DNA from: Pseudomonas fluorescens NCIMB 11764
Lineage (GTDB): Bacteria > Pseudomonadota > Gammaproteobacteria > Pseudomonadales > Pseudomonadaceae
DNA: 64,000 nt
Assembly (NCBI RefSeq): GCF_000293885.2
Contig: NZ_CP010945.1
Coordinates: forward strand, 1,446,001 to 1,510,000
Direction: 5' to 3'
Positions 1-8,400 of this stretch are shown one piece after another. How positions within the stretch are numbered: position 1 is the stretch's first letter; every line of letters begins with the position of its first letter. Under the pieces are notes generated by a model. The model worked only from the letters and a program-made list of their open reading frames with translations, had not been told where the DNA came from and made no database searches. Position numbers and translations under genes: made by a program.

Positions 1-343
1 CAAACATATTAAGCTGCTCACCAGTATATTCGATTCTGATAGTGTCGTAGCTTTCTAGAACTTGATTTATCAGAAATTTTGCTTTTGTTTGTGGCTGATT
101 AACAAATAGCGACGTACGCACCCAGGCCGTGGGCATCGCTGAAGCTCGTTGGGGTAAAGAGGGTATTGTGATGATCTCTGTAAGCGGCGGTAATAGCCCA
201 GTCTCAAGCTCTCTGAGCAAGCCCCTACAAAGCTCACTGTTCGAAGCCAGTCTATCAGTATGGCTTTGAAGTATTTTGAAGGTCGAATTAGCGGACTTGC
301 TCGACTTCAACTCTTTAGCGTGTGCGCCACTTAGATGATTCAT
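1..343 (-). CDS. Plasmid replication initiator, TrfA-like (partial, runs off left edge)
   Basis: An open frame starts with ATG at 343 on the minus strand and is still open at base 1, so only the first 114 codons are visible. The segment LPQRASAMPTAWVRTSLF followed by IRIEYTGEQLNM resembles the start of TrfA-type replication initiators, where a proline-rich lead-in is followed by W(I/V)R..LF and then I.Y(T)GE.L. Such proteins bind iterons and load the host replication machinery at plasmid origins. An iteron array with DnaA boxes lies about 430 bp upstream of its start, which fits. The first 45 residues are Ser/Lys-rich and not conserved in appearance. The assignment rests on this short match and on context, and the wing-helix domains are outside the window. 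Confidence 0.6.
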   Translation of the reverse strand, partial: MNHLSGAHAKELKSSKSANSTFKILQSHTDRLASNSELCRGLLRELETGLLPPLTEIITIPSLPQRASAMPTAWVRTSLFVNQPQTKAKFLINQVLESYDTIRIEYTGEQLNMF

Positions 344-362
344 GAAAAATAGTGCCGAGAAC

Positions 363-563
363 TTAAGCCGATTCTTTAAGAGGTTCGGACTTGATAAAGT
401 CGATCACCTTTACAAGGTCGTAGCGAACTATGCGCTGATTGAAACGAATAGCCTCAGGAAAACCAGGGGTCGCGGATAGGCGGTAAAAAGTTGTCTTTCC
501 GATATGCAGGTACTCGCAGATTTCTGCGATCGTAGAGAGTGGTTGGCGCTTTAAATTTTTCAT
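363..563 (-). CDS. AlpA/MerR-type small DNA-binding regulator
   Basis: 66 residues starting MKNLKRQPLS. An upstream in-frame start at 584 exists, but ATG 563 has a good ribosome site (GAGGAA) about 7 bases ahead. The segment IAEICEYLHIGKTTFYRLS is a winged-helix/MerR-type helix-turn-helix like that of AlpA and phage excisionase-type proteins, and the rest (FPEAIRFNQRIVRYDLVKVIDFI) fits the same fold. AlpA-type proteins regulate excision or replication genes of mobile elements. It lies just upstream of the replication initiator on the same strand (20 bp gap), so it may be co-transcribed with it and control it. The target is not known. Confidence 0.65.
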   Translation of the reverse strand: MKNLKRQPLSTIAEICEYLHIGKTTFYRLSATPGFPEAIRFNQRIVRYDLVKVIDFIKSEPLKESA

Positions 564-770
564 GGATATTCCTCGGAACTGCATGGGGCTAAGTCAATTT
601 TGCTAATCCGAGATGCGCAGTCAATGAGTGCACATTTTTGAAAACTGTTAATGTTTTATTATTGAAATTGCTTGAGTAAAACTTTAGTGAGAGCCTATTT
701 TCGTAAGGTATTGATTTATCTAGACCGCAACCGTTCGTCGGGTTTTGATAAAAAAGATACGCATGGCGAC

Positions 771-977
771 TTATTCACAGGGTTCGTACTAACTGCGAAA
801 GCGCTTTGCCTTGTGCTAAGCCACAAATTCAATCCAGGTAGTTCCGGAAACCTTGGGCTCAAAGGGCAGAACTGACTTATCCACAAGGTTCGTACTAACT
901 GCGCCAGGCCGCTTGAACGGTTCGTACCAGCTGCCCCGATATTCGTACTAGCTGCGCAAAAGTTCGTACTAGCTGCG
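771..977 (+). other. Putative plasmid replication origin (iterons and DnaA boxes)
   Basis: Five 15-bp direct repeats of the form TTCGTACTARCTGCG occur at 783, 889, 921 (two mismatches), 942 and 963. The last three are spaced exactly 21 bp apart, two helical turns, as expected for iterons bound on one face. Two DnaA boxes sit directly before the first two repeats: TTATTCACA at 771-779 and TTATCCACA at 877-885. The flanking stretch 585-770 is AT-rich and could be the melting region. Together with the TrfA-like gene to the left this is a typical oriV. The region 978-1033 holds nothing I can identify. Confidence 0.75.
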
Positions 978-1033
978 CCGAGGAATTTTTGGATGCCTTG
1001 CGGCACTAGAGCTGCAGAGCAGTTTCGCTTCAC

Positions 1034-1051
1034 TTACATGTATTACATGTA
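1034..1051 (+). repeat. Tandem palindromic repeat (TTACATGTA x2)
   Basis: Two perfect back-to-back copies of TTACATGTA, followed by a partial third (TTACATAAG at 1053). Each contains the self-complementary octamer TACATGTA. The spacing is 9 bp. It lies between the iteron origin and the traX-like gene and could be an operator. No bound protein can be named. Confidence 0.5.
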
Positions 1052-1172
1052 TTTACATAAGAAGCAGGTAGACAGCGCAGAGGCTATGCCTCCGCTTGAA
1101 TGCGCCTACGGCGCGAGAAGCCCCCAGAAGGGAAGGGGACGGGTTGAGAACCGGTGTGGCGGCTTCGCCGTA

Positions 1173-1904
1173 TCAGATCCTGGCGAGTGATAACGAGCTG
1201 AGTAGCAGCATATGAATCGGATAAAGAGGGTACATCCAGCTGCCGACCGGCCTGATCGACTGCACGCGGACTTGCAGTAGCGCCAGTCCGAGCAGCGGCG
1301 CCAGTGCAGCGGCGCAGATACCGGCCTGGGCCTTGGTCGGCAAATCTGAAATGATCAGGATCCCGCTGCCTGCGTTTGCAATAGCTGTGATCAGAGCTGC
1401 AAGCGACCACGTGGCAATTCGGATTTCAAGCTCGCGCGCCTGGAGAGCTGCCAATAGAATGACCGGCAGCAGTACGCCGGCAAGGCCGTAGCTCACGATC
1501 GGTCGATAAGCCACTGTGATTGCCAGTGCGACGGTGCCCGCGGCGATAAGAGTTGCAGTCCTGTGATGTACTGCTTGAGCAATTACAAGTCCTAAGCCTA
1601 ATGTGAATAAGATGTTTAAATAATTCCCTTCGAAAAATTTCGAATAAGGTTGCTGACTGATAAGTGCAAATAAAATCATGCCGCCGAGATATTTCCATCC
1701 ACCAGGGTACTCAGTAGGTTGTCGATACACGTTCGCTGCGATCGAGAGACAAAACAAGGGGAATGCAAGCCGCCCGACGATACGCATCCATCGAAAAGGC
1801 TCTTGTGATTCAGCGGGGAGGACATACCAGGCATGGTCAATTATCATGGATAGCAATGCAATCCACTTAACAAGATCAAGGGAATTATTTCGATTTAATT
1901 TCAT
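1173..1904 (-). CDS. traX: TraX family membrane protein
   Basis: About 243 residues. ATG at 1904 is preferred over an upstream GTG at 1925, although neither has a strong ribosome site. The N-terminal LDLVKWIALLSMIIDHAWYVL is the hallmark of the TraX family: a helix ending in MxxDH, then GRLAFPLFCLSIAAN. Several further hydrophobic segments span most of the protein, and it ends with MYPLYPIHMLLL, also typical of the family. TraX acetylates the pilin N-terminus in the F system; in other plasmids the role is less clear. It is transcribed toward the replication origin. This is the acyltransferase-like TraX of PF05857, distinct from the IncI TraX-like protein at 4138. Confidence 0.85.
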   Translation of the reverse strand: MKLNRNNSLDLVKWIALLSMIIDHAWYVLPAESQEPFRWMRIVGRLAFPLFCLSIAANVYRQPTEYPGGWKYLGGMILFALISQQPYSKFFEGNYLNILFTLGLGLVIAQAVHHRTATLIAAGTVALAITVAYRPIVSYGLAGVLLPVILLAALQARELEIRIATWSLAALITAIANAGSGILIISDLPTKAQAGICAAALAPLLGLALLQVRVQSIRPVGSWMYPLYPIHMLLLSSLSLARI

Positions 1905-2209
1905 AATGGTGCGGCCGATAGACACCCTTTGCTTGAATTATATATCAGTGGCTTTAATTTGATATATATTTATCATGGCTTTGTTGTTGTTTTTACTTGT
2001 GTGTTTATGTTCTTGTCGCGATAATCAAGTCATGTAGTAATCCGCAGCAGCAAAGCTGCGCACCAATGCCCTCAGGATCAGCGACAGGGGGGTTGCGGCA
2101 AGAAAAAGAAACGTCCTGTCGGATGCTCGCTGTTTCTCAGAATGATGCTAGTTAAATCTGGCCCTTCGGAACGCCTTGTTCCATTCATTCGACTAAACAG
2201 GAGCGTGTT

Positions 2210-2638
2210 ATGAATTTCTTTGACGATGATGTCCTGGGCCAACTGGATCTGAATGAACTGGAGATAATGCGTGAGCGTGCTCACCATTTTTTAAGTAGAG
2301 TTCAATGTCAGGTTGAGCTAAAAAACTCAGCTGCCCGGCCACTTAGCCGGTTTACCTTTCAAGAGTCCGGGTTTGCCTTTTACGCAGAGAAAGTTGAGGG
2401 TGGAGTACTGATCAATCCAGCTCTTCCACCAAATTTCAGTAATAGAGACATTAGTACACGACCCTCGGAGGAACTTGAGCGGTGGTCGTGCCGCCCCTAC
2501 ATCGAGACCCGCGAAGTCCCGTCTGGTACTAGATACATTGTCAGCTGTCTCGATGGTGGCGCCTGGGATCGCCCCACGGACTGGGGTAGTTTCGCATCAA
2601 TTAATGACGCATTGGTTTTCATCAGTGAGCGCTGCTGA
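2210..2638 (+). CDS. Hypothetical protein
   Basis: 142 residues, start ATG 2210 (MNFFDDDVLGQLDLNEL) preceded by AGGAGCG about 8 bases upstream. No signal peptide, membrane segment or recognised motif; it is acidic at the N-terminus. The stop lies one base before the next start (2640), so this gene and the next two form a short operon ending at the terminator near 3600. Similar small genes commonly accompany conjugation operons, but I do not recognise a family. Confidence 0.6.
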   Translation: MNFFDDDVLGQLDLNELEIMRERAHHFLSRVQCQVELKNSAARPLSRFTFQESGFAFYAEKVEGGVLINPALPPNFSNRDISTRPSEELERWSCRPYIETREVPSGTRYIVSCLDGGAWDRPTDWGSFASINDALVFISERC

Positions 2639-2639
2639 T

Positions 2640-3140
2640 ATGAATCGATTGAAAGGAGTCCTGCCTGCGGTGGTAATGCTGGCCACCGTCCAGGCTGAGG
2701 CGGCGAACGACACGCTTCACCATCTCCCGCTCTTTGAGTTCGCAAATGGCTGCGTGGTGAAGGCCTTCGAGTTGAATTACGGCGCGCACGAGCGTCAACT
2801 CCAAGAACTACACGTTGAATGCCTCACAGATCCGGCATACAGGGATTGGCGTTCGAGCCTGCAGCGCGTAGGTATCCTGGATCAGCTGAAAAGCCCCAAA
2901 GCAGCACTGGTGCTAGCTGTAAACACCGGCCCTGGCCGGGTTACCCAGGAAGGCGTTAAAACCGTGGGTAACTTGAAACGCTACACCGCGACAGTTAGAA
3001 CCCCGGTAGCAATCGTTTTCAACGGTAATGTTGATCGTGCGCCGAAAGGGTACGTGGAAACGGATGTTATCCGGGTACAGCAAAAAAACAGAATCTCTGG
3101 TTACGCGATTCACGCGATCCGCTTGAGCATCAAGAATTAA
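2640..3140 (+). CDS. Exported hypothetical protein
   Basis: 166 residues from ATG 2640. The N-terminus MNRLKGVLPAVVMLATVQAEAAND is a good Sec signal peptide with an AxA-type cleavage site around residue 22. The mature part begins DTLHHLPLFEFANGCVVKAFELN and has no motif I know. The start almost abuts the stop of the preceding gene, implying translational coupling, and 14 bp separate it from the following lipoprotein gene. The surroundings suggest a periplasmic accessory to the conjugation region. Confidence 0.65.
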   Translation: MNRLKGVLPAVVMLATVQAEAANDTLHHLPLFEFANGCVVKAFELNYGAHERQLQELHVECLTDPAYRDWRSSLQRVGILDQLKSPKAALVLAVNTGPGRVTQEGVKTVGNLKRYTATVRTPVAIVFNGNVDRAPKGYVETDVIRVQQKNRISGYAIHAIRLSIKN

Positions 3141-3154
3141 AAAGGACTGACATC

Positions 3155-3580
3155 ATGAAAATCAAAATTTCCCTGGTAGTTATGGTTCTCACCGCCCTGA
3201 TTGGTTGCGGTGAGTCGACAGGAAATAAAGTCATGCCGAAAGCAGCTACTACAGATGCTGTTTACAGTGAAAAGACCTCGCAGTATTTGGAGGAAGCGCT
3301 CGGGACGCCGAAGGCAAAACGAATAGAGCTTACGTTCTGGAATGAGGCGGCGAACCCTGACACTGGCTATCTCTCGCTCGTGGTTGACGGGGGTGAAAAA
3401 ATTCGCCCGGTCGACAACCTAGGCGGCTATCGCCGCCGCACCGCCAGCTCTGAAGGCTTTAAGTTCATTTACAGTGATGGGGCCTGGAAAGCATATGTCG
3501 CCACTGGAGAAACATCTACTCACGGTGAAAATCCTCAGGAATTTTTCAACGAAGTAACCGGAATAATCCGCAGGTATTAG
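3155..3580 (+). CDS. Small lipoprotein
   Basis: 141 residues. It begins with a lipoprotein signal ending in the lipobox LIGC (Cys at residue 18) followed by GES, so the mature protein is predicted to be membrane-anchored. The start has AAAGGAC upstream. The mature region contains a conserved-looking domain (IELTFWNEAANPDTGYLSLV, then GGYRRRTASSEGFKFIYSDG) that I cannot assign. It is the last gene of the three-gene operon 2210-3580, followed directly by an intrinsic terminator. Confidence 0.7.
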   Translation: MKIKISLVVMVLTALIGCGESTGNKVMPKAATTDAVYSEKTSQYLEEALGTPKAKRIELTFWNEAANPDTGYLSLVVDGGEKIRPVDNLGGYRRRTASSEGFKFIYSDGAWKAYVATGETSTHGENPQEFFNEVTGIIRRY

Positions 3581-3598
3581 ATTGAATCCTCTTCGCAT

Positions 3599-3622
3599 AA
3601 GCCCCTCGCTAGGGGCTTTTTT
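3599..3622 (+). terminator. Intrinsic terminator
   Basis: The stem AAGCCCCT / AGGGGCTT with a 4-base loop is followed by a run of T. It ends the operon 2210-3580. Confidence 0.85.
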
Positions 3623-3808
3623 GTGGGCGATAGTTAGAATTAATCATGTTATCAGAAGTTGGTTCGAGAATATTCGTTAGCCGTTGATTTTATATGCTCT
3701 CGCAATTGTAAAAGCATTTTTACTTTTAGTTAGATGTAATTAGATTTGGGTGTTGGTGTGTTTTATTGTTTTGGCGTGGGTTTACTTCAGCCTCGGAAAT
3801 TTCTATTT

Positions 3809-3970
3809 ATGTCACTACCAGATATCCAACGCGCTCTTGCCGCTCTACGCGAGATCCAAGTCAAAGCTGTAGAACTACCACCAAGCTGCGAGCATGACGG
3901 GCACGTCATCGCGGCTCTCGCGGTGACTGTTGAGCAGATCCTGAGCCGGGAGATTAAAGATGCTGCTTAA
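3809..3970 (+). CDS. Small hypothetical protein of the tra operon
   Basis: 53 residues starting MSLPDIQRALAALREIQ at 3809. A longer in-frame start at 3746 would add a poorly plausible leader. It is helical and has no membrane segment. It overlaps the next gene by 11 bp, so translation is probably coupled to the 3960-6859 genes. Function unknown. Confidence 0.5.
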   Translation: MSLPDIQRALAALREIQVKAVELPPSCEHDGHVIAALAVTVEQILSREIKDAA

Positions 3971-4151
3971 AGAAGCCCAAGTGAAAATTCCTCGCGCCAT
4001 CGGTATTGGTTTGATTATTTATTTTGGTCTGGTTGTGCCAGGGCGGGAAGTTATCAGCCGTGTCGATCCAGTTACACACGTTAAGGCAGTTGAATCTGAA
4101 ACTCCAATTCCACCCGTTTACTCGTCAGAGGTGAATCATGAGCAAAATTAA
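3960..4151 (+). CDS. Small membrane protein of the tra operon
   Basis: 63 residues with a single hydrophobic segment (AIGIGLIIYFGLVV, residues 13-26) and a polar tail. It overlaps both neighbours (11 bp before, 14 bp after), so it is part of the same translationally coupled string leading to traY. IncI-type systems carry small membrane proteins near traX/traY; beyond that the role cannot be read from the sequence. Confidence 0.55.
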   Translation: MLLKEAQVKIPRAIGIGLIIYFGLVVPGREVISRVDPVTHVKAVESETPIPPVYSSEVNHEQN

Positions 4152-4674
4152 GACTGTCGCAGCTTATTTGACCGGCTATGCCCAAACAAAGAACGCTGTT
4201 CGTGAAGTTAAAACCTCGGCCAACCTGCCAATCAATTTTCTTCGCGGTCTCTGGGGACGAGTTCAGGAAATTCGACGTGAAGCCGAGGAAGCAAACGCAC
4301 TGGCAAAACAGGATGATAAGGGCCTATGGGATGAAATGTGCCGGCAGCATGAAATTACCACGCAAAGCGTGCGGTTGAAGTACAAAGTCGCACTGTTCAC
4401 CAATCTGATTCTTGTCCTTGGTGTCGGGCTGATTGTCGGCAATTTGCTGTCGAACATTGACGCGGGGGCGATGATGGTTTTCGCCAATGTCGTCTTTCTT
4501 AATCTTGTGCTGATGATCCTGTTCCAGAACGCTTATCGATTGAACATGGCTTACACACAATCTGCCCCTCCCGTTACGCAGTTCTTGAAGGATACCTTGA
4601 AGAATCCGACATTGTTAATCGGTCGCACTTTGCCGATGGATTATAAAGTTCGCTTGGAGCTCTCGAATGAATAG
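4138..4674 (+). CDS. TraX-like protein of IncI-type (T4BSS) conjugation system
   Basis: 178 residues with a hydrophilic, helical N-terminal half and two membrane segments (about residues 82-102 and 110-130), then a soluble tail. It sits immediately upstream of, and overlaps by 8 bp, the large TraY-like gene. IncI plasmids have a TraX protein in exactly this position. I infer the role mainly from position and topology, since no diagnostic motif is visible. It would be an inner-membrane component of the type IVB transfer apparatus. Confidence 0.5.
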   Translation: MSKIKTVAAYLTGYAQTKNAVREVKTSANLPINFLRGLWGRVQEIRREAEEANALAKQDDKGLWDEMCRQHEITTQSVRLKYKVALFTNLILVLGVGLIVGNLLSNIDAGAMMVFANVVFLNLVLMILFQNAYRLNMAYTQSAPPVTQFLKDTLKNPTLLIGRTLPMDYKVRLELSNE

Positions 4675-6859
4675 TTTCTCGCAACTTGTGCTTACCTGGA
4701 TGTTCGGGCGCTGGATATTTGAAAATCCTGAAGTTTCTCAAGTAGTTGCGCAAGACGTAACGCCACTTACAATTTTCGCCGCCGCATTCTCGCAGCTGGG
4801 TTTGTTGATGTTTGGCGTGCTCGCCTCTTGGGCGATGTTCTTGGGGATTTTCCGGCTGAAGAACAACGGCAACTTCTTCGGAGCCAGGGACGGTAACGAG
4901 GCGTTTTTCTACCCGCTACGTGTAGTGGTCGCGTTGATCCTTGTCGCGCCAGTTGTCCCTGTTTCCAGTGCTGGAGGGGTGGCTATCACCCTGACAACTG
5001 GTCATGCGCTTATCGGCGGCGTTTCTAAAATGGCTGCCGATTTTGGCGACACGATGCAGCACAATGCATTCGAGCTGATGCACCGTCATAACCTGTTTAA
5101 TGATCCAAAATTCCGCGTCGATGTTGATCCGGGCGTTGCCCTAGACATGCTGAATAGCTGGAAGCTGTCAGCTGCGCAACTCGCCGGCTTCGCTGTTTTT
5201 AGGGATCCGACTGAGGAGAAAGTCGTGGCCGGCCTCTCCGGTGAACAGCTTGCCCTGGTAGCTCTGCGCAATCGTTGGAATGAAGTCTATTTGAACTCTC
5301 ACCCTGCAGGCGCTGGCGATGCCCAGTCGCAAGCGGCGGAGGCGTTTCTCAGTGCCGCTGGCCGATCGCTGCAGATCCCGCTAATCGCTCCGACAGACAC
5401 CCTTGCTCGCGAGGTGACCCTAGGTGCCAATGGTCTGATCGACTCCGGCGCTGTGGATGACACTATCGGGCGTGAACTCGAAACTGAAGGGTGGTTTTGT
5501 CAGCTGGGTTGGATGAGTTCGATGACGTGCTCTGACGAGTTTGCCCAGGTCAAAGCGAATAACGCCGCTTCGATTGAAGCGGGCATTGCGGCCGCACAGC
5601 GCCAAATATGGATTCAACTTGTATCTCATGCCATGACTTACGCAAAGTCGCTTCAAGACGGTGGCGTTAGCCAGGCAGAGCATAAAGAGTATTTTGAAAA
5701 ATCAATCAACTGGACAGCTCAGACTGCAGACTGGTACAGCAAAACTGTTGAAACCACGATTGCAAACACTTTGGCAGGAGACCAGGCAGAGCGTGCTGAG
5801 CCGTACTTTGATGAAGTGAAAAGTTGGGGCTGGATGCTTGGCGGTACTTTCGTTTTACGAGCGGCGAGCGACTTTAGCCGTGCCGCCAGCTATGCAGATG
5901 GAGCTACAAGCAAAATGATGCCTAAATCGTCACTGTCGGCTTTGACAGGCGGTGAGGTGCTATCGAAAGTGGTGGAACAAGAAACTCTCGCTCAAATTCA
6001 ACCAGGTAATACGGGCAGCACTACAAAGTCGTTGCTAGCACGTGTTTTTAGCCTCGATATTCTGAAAGAAACGACAGGCCCAAGCATCCAGAACATTCAC
6101 ACAATAGCGGCCTGGGGCCGATCGCTTGTCGGTACTGGTATCGGTTTTTTCGCTGGGGGAAAAATTGCGCAGTACATGCCAGGTCTTTCCTCGATGACGG
6201 ATGGAGCGCTTCCGAAATCAATCGGTGCTTTGATGATCATCGCTGGCGGGATGATCGGCTACGTTATGCCGTTGCTCTTCGCGGTATACGGACTCATGGG
6301 AGCAATAGGTTGGCTCGTAGCAGTGGCAACAACCTTTTTCGGAGTCACGCTCTGGAGCGCTGGCTTCGCCGCCCCAAAGGGTGAAGAGCACACGTCCCAA
6401 ATGTCGGCGAAGGGCTGGAATGCCCTGATTTTCATTGGCCTTTACCCGGCCCTCGCGGTGGGCGGCCTAGCTGCTGCGATCGTAATTAGCGCCATCGGCT
6501 TGGCCATGGTCCAGGCTCTCGCGATGGGGATGTGGGGGATGTTTGACCCCGGCACTGCTGAAGTTGGACGTCCGCTTGAAAGCCTCGGCGGAATCCTAGT
6601 CGGTGGCTTGTTGCTCGTGGGTGTAATCATACTTGTGAGTTGGAATGTTGTTGTCACTTCGGCACAGCTCATCATGACCTTCCCGCGTACTGTGCTCAAC
6701 ATGATCTCCTTCTCCGAGCCAGGTCTGAACCCGTACGAAAACTCACCTCAGAATTTGATGGGCGGACTGGCGATGAGTGCTCGCCAGGTACTGACTGGCG
6801 CAGTGAGTCGAGCTATTAAACCGTCTCGTAACCCGACCCCGCCGCAGGGCGGCGGCTAG
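4667..6859 (+). CDS. traY: DotA/TraY family conjugal transfer membrane protein
   Basis: 730 residues, start ATG 4667 overlapping the previous gene. It has the DotA/TraY plan. There are N-terminal membrane segments around residues 30-70 and 85-105 (VVVALILVAPVVPVSSAGG), then a long periplasmic stretch (about 110-480) containing CQLGWMSSMTCSDEF with a likely disulfide pair. A cluster of C-terminal membrane helices follows (about 490-670), with the motif LYPALAVGGLAAAIVISAIG. In IncI plasmids TraY is a polytopic inner-membrane protein essential for transfer and the relative of Legionella DotA. Other core genes of this apparatus (traI, traM, traN, traO, traU) are not in the window, so the system is either incomplete or continues to the left. 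Confidence 0.85.
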   Translation: MNSFSQLVLTWMFGRWIFENPEVSQVVAQDVTPLTIFAAAFSQLGLLMFGVLASWAMFLGIFRLKNNGNFFGARDGNEAFFYPLRVVVALILVAPVVPVSSAGGVAITLTTGHALIGGVSKMAADFGDTMQHNAFELMHRHNLFNDPKFRVDVDPGVALDMLNSWKLSAAQLAGFAVFRDPTEEKVVAGLSGEQLALVALRNRWNEVYLNSHPAGAGDAQSQAAEAFLSAAGRSLQIPLIAPTDTLAREVTLGANGLIDSGAVDDTIGRELETEGWFCQLGWMSSMTCSDEFAQVKANNAASIEAGIAAAQRQIWIQLVSHAMTYAKSLQDGGVSQAEHKEYFEKSINWTAQTADWYSKTVETTIANTLAGDQAERAEPYFDEVKSWGWMLGGTFVLRAASDFSRAASYADGATSKMMPKSSLSALTGGEVLSKVVEQETLAQIQPGNTGSTTKSLLARVFSLDILKETTGPSIQNIHTIAAWGRSLVGTGIGFFAGGKIAQYMPGLSSMTDGALPKSIGALMIIAGGMIGYVMPLLFAVYGLMGAIGWLVAVATTFFGVTLWSAGFAAPKGEEHTSQMSAKGWNALIFIGLYPALAVGGLAAAIVISAIGLAMVQALAMGMWGMFDPGTAEVGRPLESLGGILVGGLLLVGVIILVSWNVVVTSAQLIMTFPRTVLNMISFSEPGLNPYENSPQNLMGGLAMSARQVLTGAVSRAIKPSRNPTPPQGGG

Positions 6860-6866
6860 TAGTACC

Positions 6867-6891
6867 AGGCCCCGCTCTGCGGGGCCTTTTT
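6867..6891 (+). terminator. Intrinsic terminator after traY
   Basis: The perfect 8-bp stem AGGCCCCG / CGGGGCCT with a 5-base loop is followed by five T. It ends the tra gene string at traY. Confidence 0.9.
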
Positions 6892-6963
6892 GCAGTGATA
6901 GCTCGAGCTCAAAAAGCTACTATGAGCGCAGTACGCATCATGCATGGATGATGGAGAGCGCTC

Positions 6964-8388
6964 TTGACTACTGTTATCTCTGAGATTGCCGAACTTACAG
7001 AAACTCAGAAGCTCACTGAGATCATCGATTTGGATACAGGTCTTTCAATTGACCTGCAATCGTTTGTCTGCAGGCATGACAGGGAGGTTGTAAAAGCCAG
7101 AAATGAACTACGACGAAGATATCTAGTAGATCCAGAAAGTCCTTGGCTTGCCTGTGAGTTATGTGGTGCGGCCGTCCAGCTTGTTTGCCATACAGATCGC
7201 AAATACTATTTTAGGCATATGCCGGAGCAAGAAAATCGTGGTTGTCCGGTAAATACAAAGAACAAGCTGACACCAGATCAAATTCTGGCTGCAAAATATA
7301 ATGGGGCTAAGGAAAGCTACGCTCATCAGCACCTGAAAGAAATTGTTCGGGATAGCATTATCGCTGACCCGAATTTTTCCAGTCCGCGCTTAGAAAAGAT
7401 TTGGCGGTCAAGTAATTTTCTTGAGCGGGCTTCATGGCGAAAGCCTGATGTTCAGGTTGAAATGAATGGTCGTAAGTTTGCATTTGAAATACAGTTATCT
7501 ACAACTTTTCTCAGCGTAATTGTTGAGCGGCGGGAGTTCTACCGCGCTGAAGGTGGTTCATTAATATGGGTTTTCCAGTCATTTGATCCGTCTCAAACTA
7601 GGCGGGCAGAAGAGGATATATTCTGCAACAACAATATGAATGTCTTTGTGGTAAGTGATGAAACACTTCTACGGTCTAGGAATAATAAAAGATTCTCGGT
7701 GGACTGTTGGTATCCGGTTCCATCATATAAGTATGGCTTGCTTGTGAACGAGTGGCAGAGTGAAAAGGTTTTTGTTGATGAGTTGACTTTCGACGTTGAA
7801 GATCAGCGGGTATATTTCTTTGATTATGAAAGCTTTCTCGCTGATGTAGAGTCGAAGCGGGCCAAGGAAGAGACTGCTCAGCAATTAGAAAAATTGCGTG
7901 AGCGCTTCGAGTCATTTTGGTTTAGTGAACGGCTAAGGTACGATTCAGATACGCCGCATCAAGAAGTGAAAGAGGAATGGAGCGCTTTTAAGCGGGAGTT
8001 GAGGGCTGCTAGGTTTTTAGGTATTTTGCCAGATAGTCATTGGTCGCCTCCTTTTTATAGTGTCATTTCACTGATGTTGAGCGCAAAATATGGTAAGCCA
8101 GTAGGGTACGGTTTTAAGACGCTGCTGGAAGTGACTAATCTTGCATTCACTTCATATAAAAAATTCCTTAGGCCTTTTGGTTTGGCGCTCCATTATTATG
8201 GGGCTGATAAAACTCTAGATGAACAAGATCGGAAAGGAACCTGGAGGAAGCGGAGGGAGATCATACGAAATGCGATGAAGGAGAGTAATCCGGAATACAA
8301 ACAGTCTGTTGAGTATAATCTGTCCATTGCTTTCCTTCTTCCCAGAATATCTGATAAATTGAATCCTTTAAATTTAAATAATAGATAA
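6964..8388 (+). CDS. DUF6035/CoiA-like predicted nuclease-fold protein
   Basis: 474 residues. The only reasonable start is TTG 6964, with GGAGAG about 7 bases upstream. A Cys/His cluster comes first (CELCGAAVQLVCHTD, then YFRHMPEQENRGC), probably zinc binding. It is followed by RKPDVQVEMNGRKFAFEIQLS, a PD-(D/E)xK-like core with D...E-x-Q, and then TTFLSVIVERREFYRAEGG. This arrangement resembles CoiA-type and DUF6035 proteins, which have a predicted nuclease fold of uncertain function. The C-terminal 200 residues are helical and unassigned. Base composition is clearly more AT-rich than traY before it, suggesting separate acquisition. The MvaT-family gene follows 12 bp later and could be co-transcribed. 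Confidence 0.6.
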   Translation: MTTVISEIAELTETQKLTEIIDLDTGLSIDLQSFVCRHDREVVKARNELRRRYLVDPESPWLACELCGAAVQLVCHTDRKYYFRHMPEQENRGCPVNTKNKLTPDQILAAKYNGAKESYAHQHLKEIVRDSIIADPNFSSPRLEKIWRSSNFLERASWRKPDVQVEMNGRKFAFEIQLSTTFLSVIVERREFYRAEGGSLIWVFQSFDPSQTRRAEEDIFCNNNMNVFVVSDETLLRSRNNKRFSVDCWYPVPSYKYGLLVNEWQSEKVFVDELTFDVEDQRVYFFDYESFLADVESKRAKEETAQQLEKLRERFESFWFSERLRYDSDTPHQEVKEEWSAFKRELRAARFLGILPDSHWSPPFYSVISLMLSAKYGKPVGYGFKTLLEVTNLAFTSYKKFLRPFGLALHYYGADKTLDEQDRKGTWRKRREIIRNAMKESNPEYKQSVEYNLSIAFLLPRISDKLNPLNLNNR

Positions 8389-8400
8389 TTAGGAGGTGTT

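Noticed and set aside
672..875. Plus-strand frame of 67 codons across the iterons
   Set aside because: Runs over the origin repeats and DnaA boxes, with no protein-like features.
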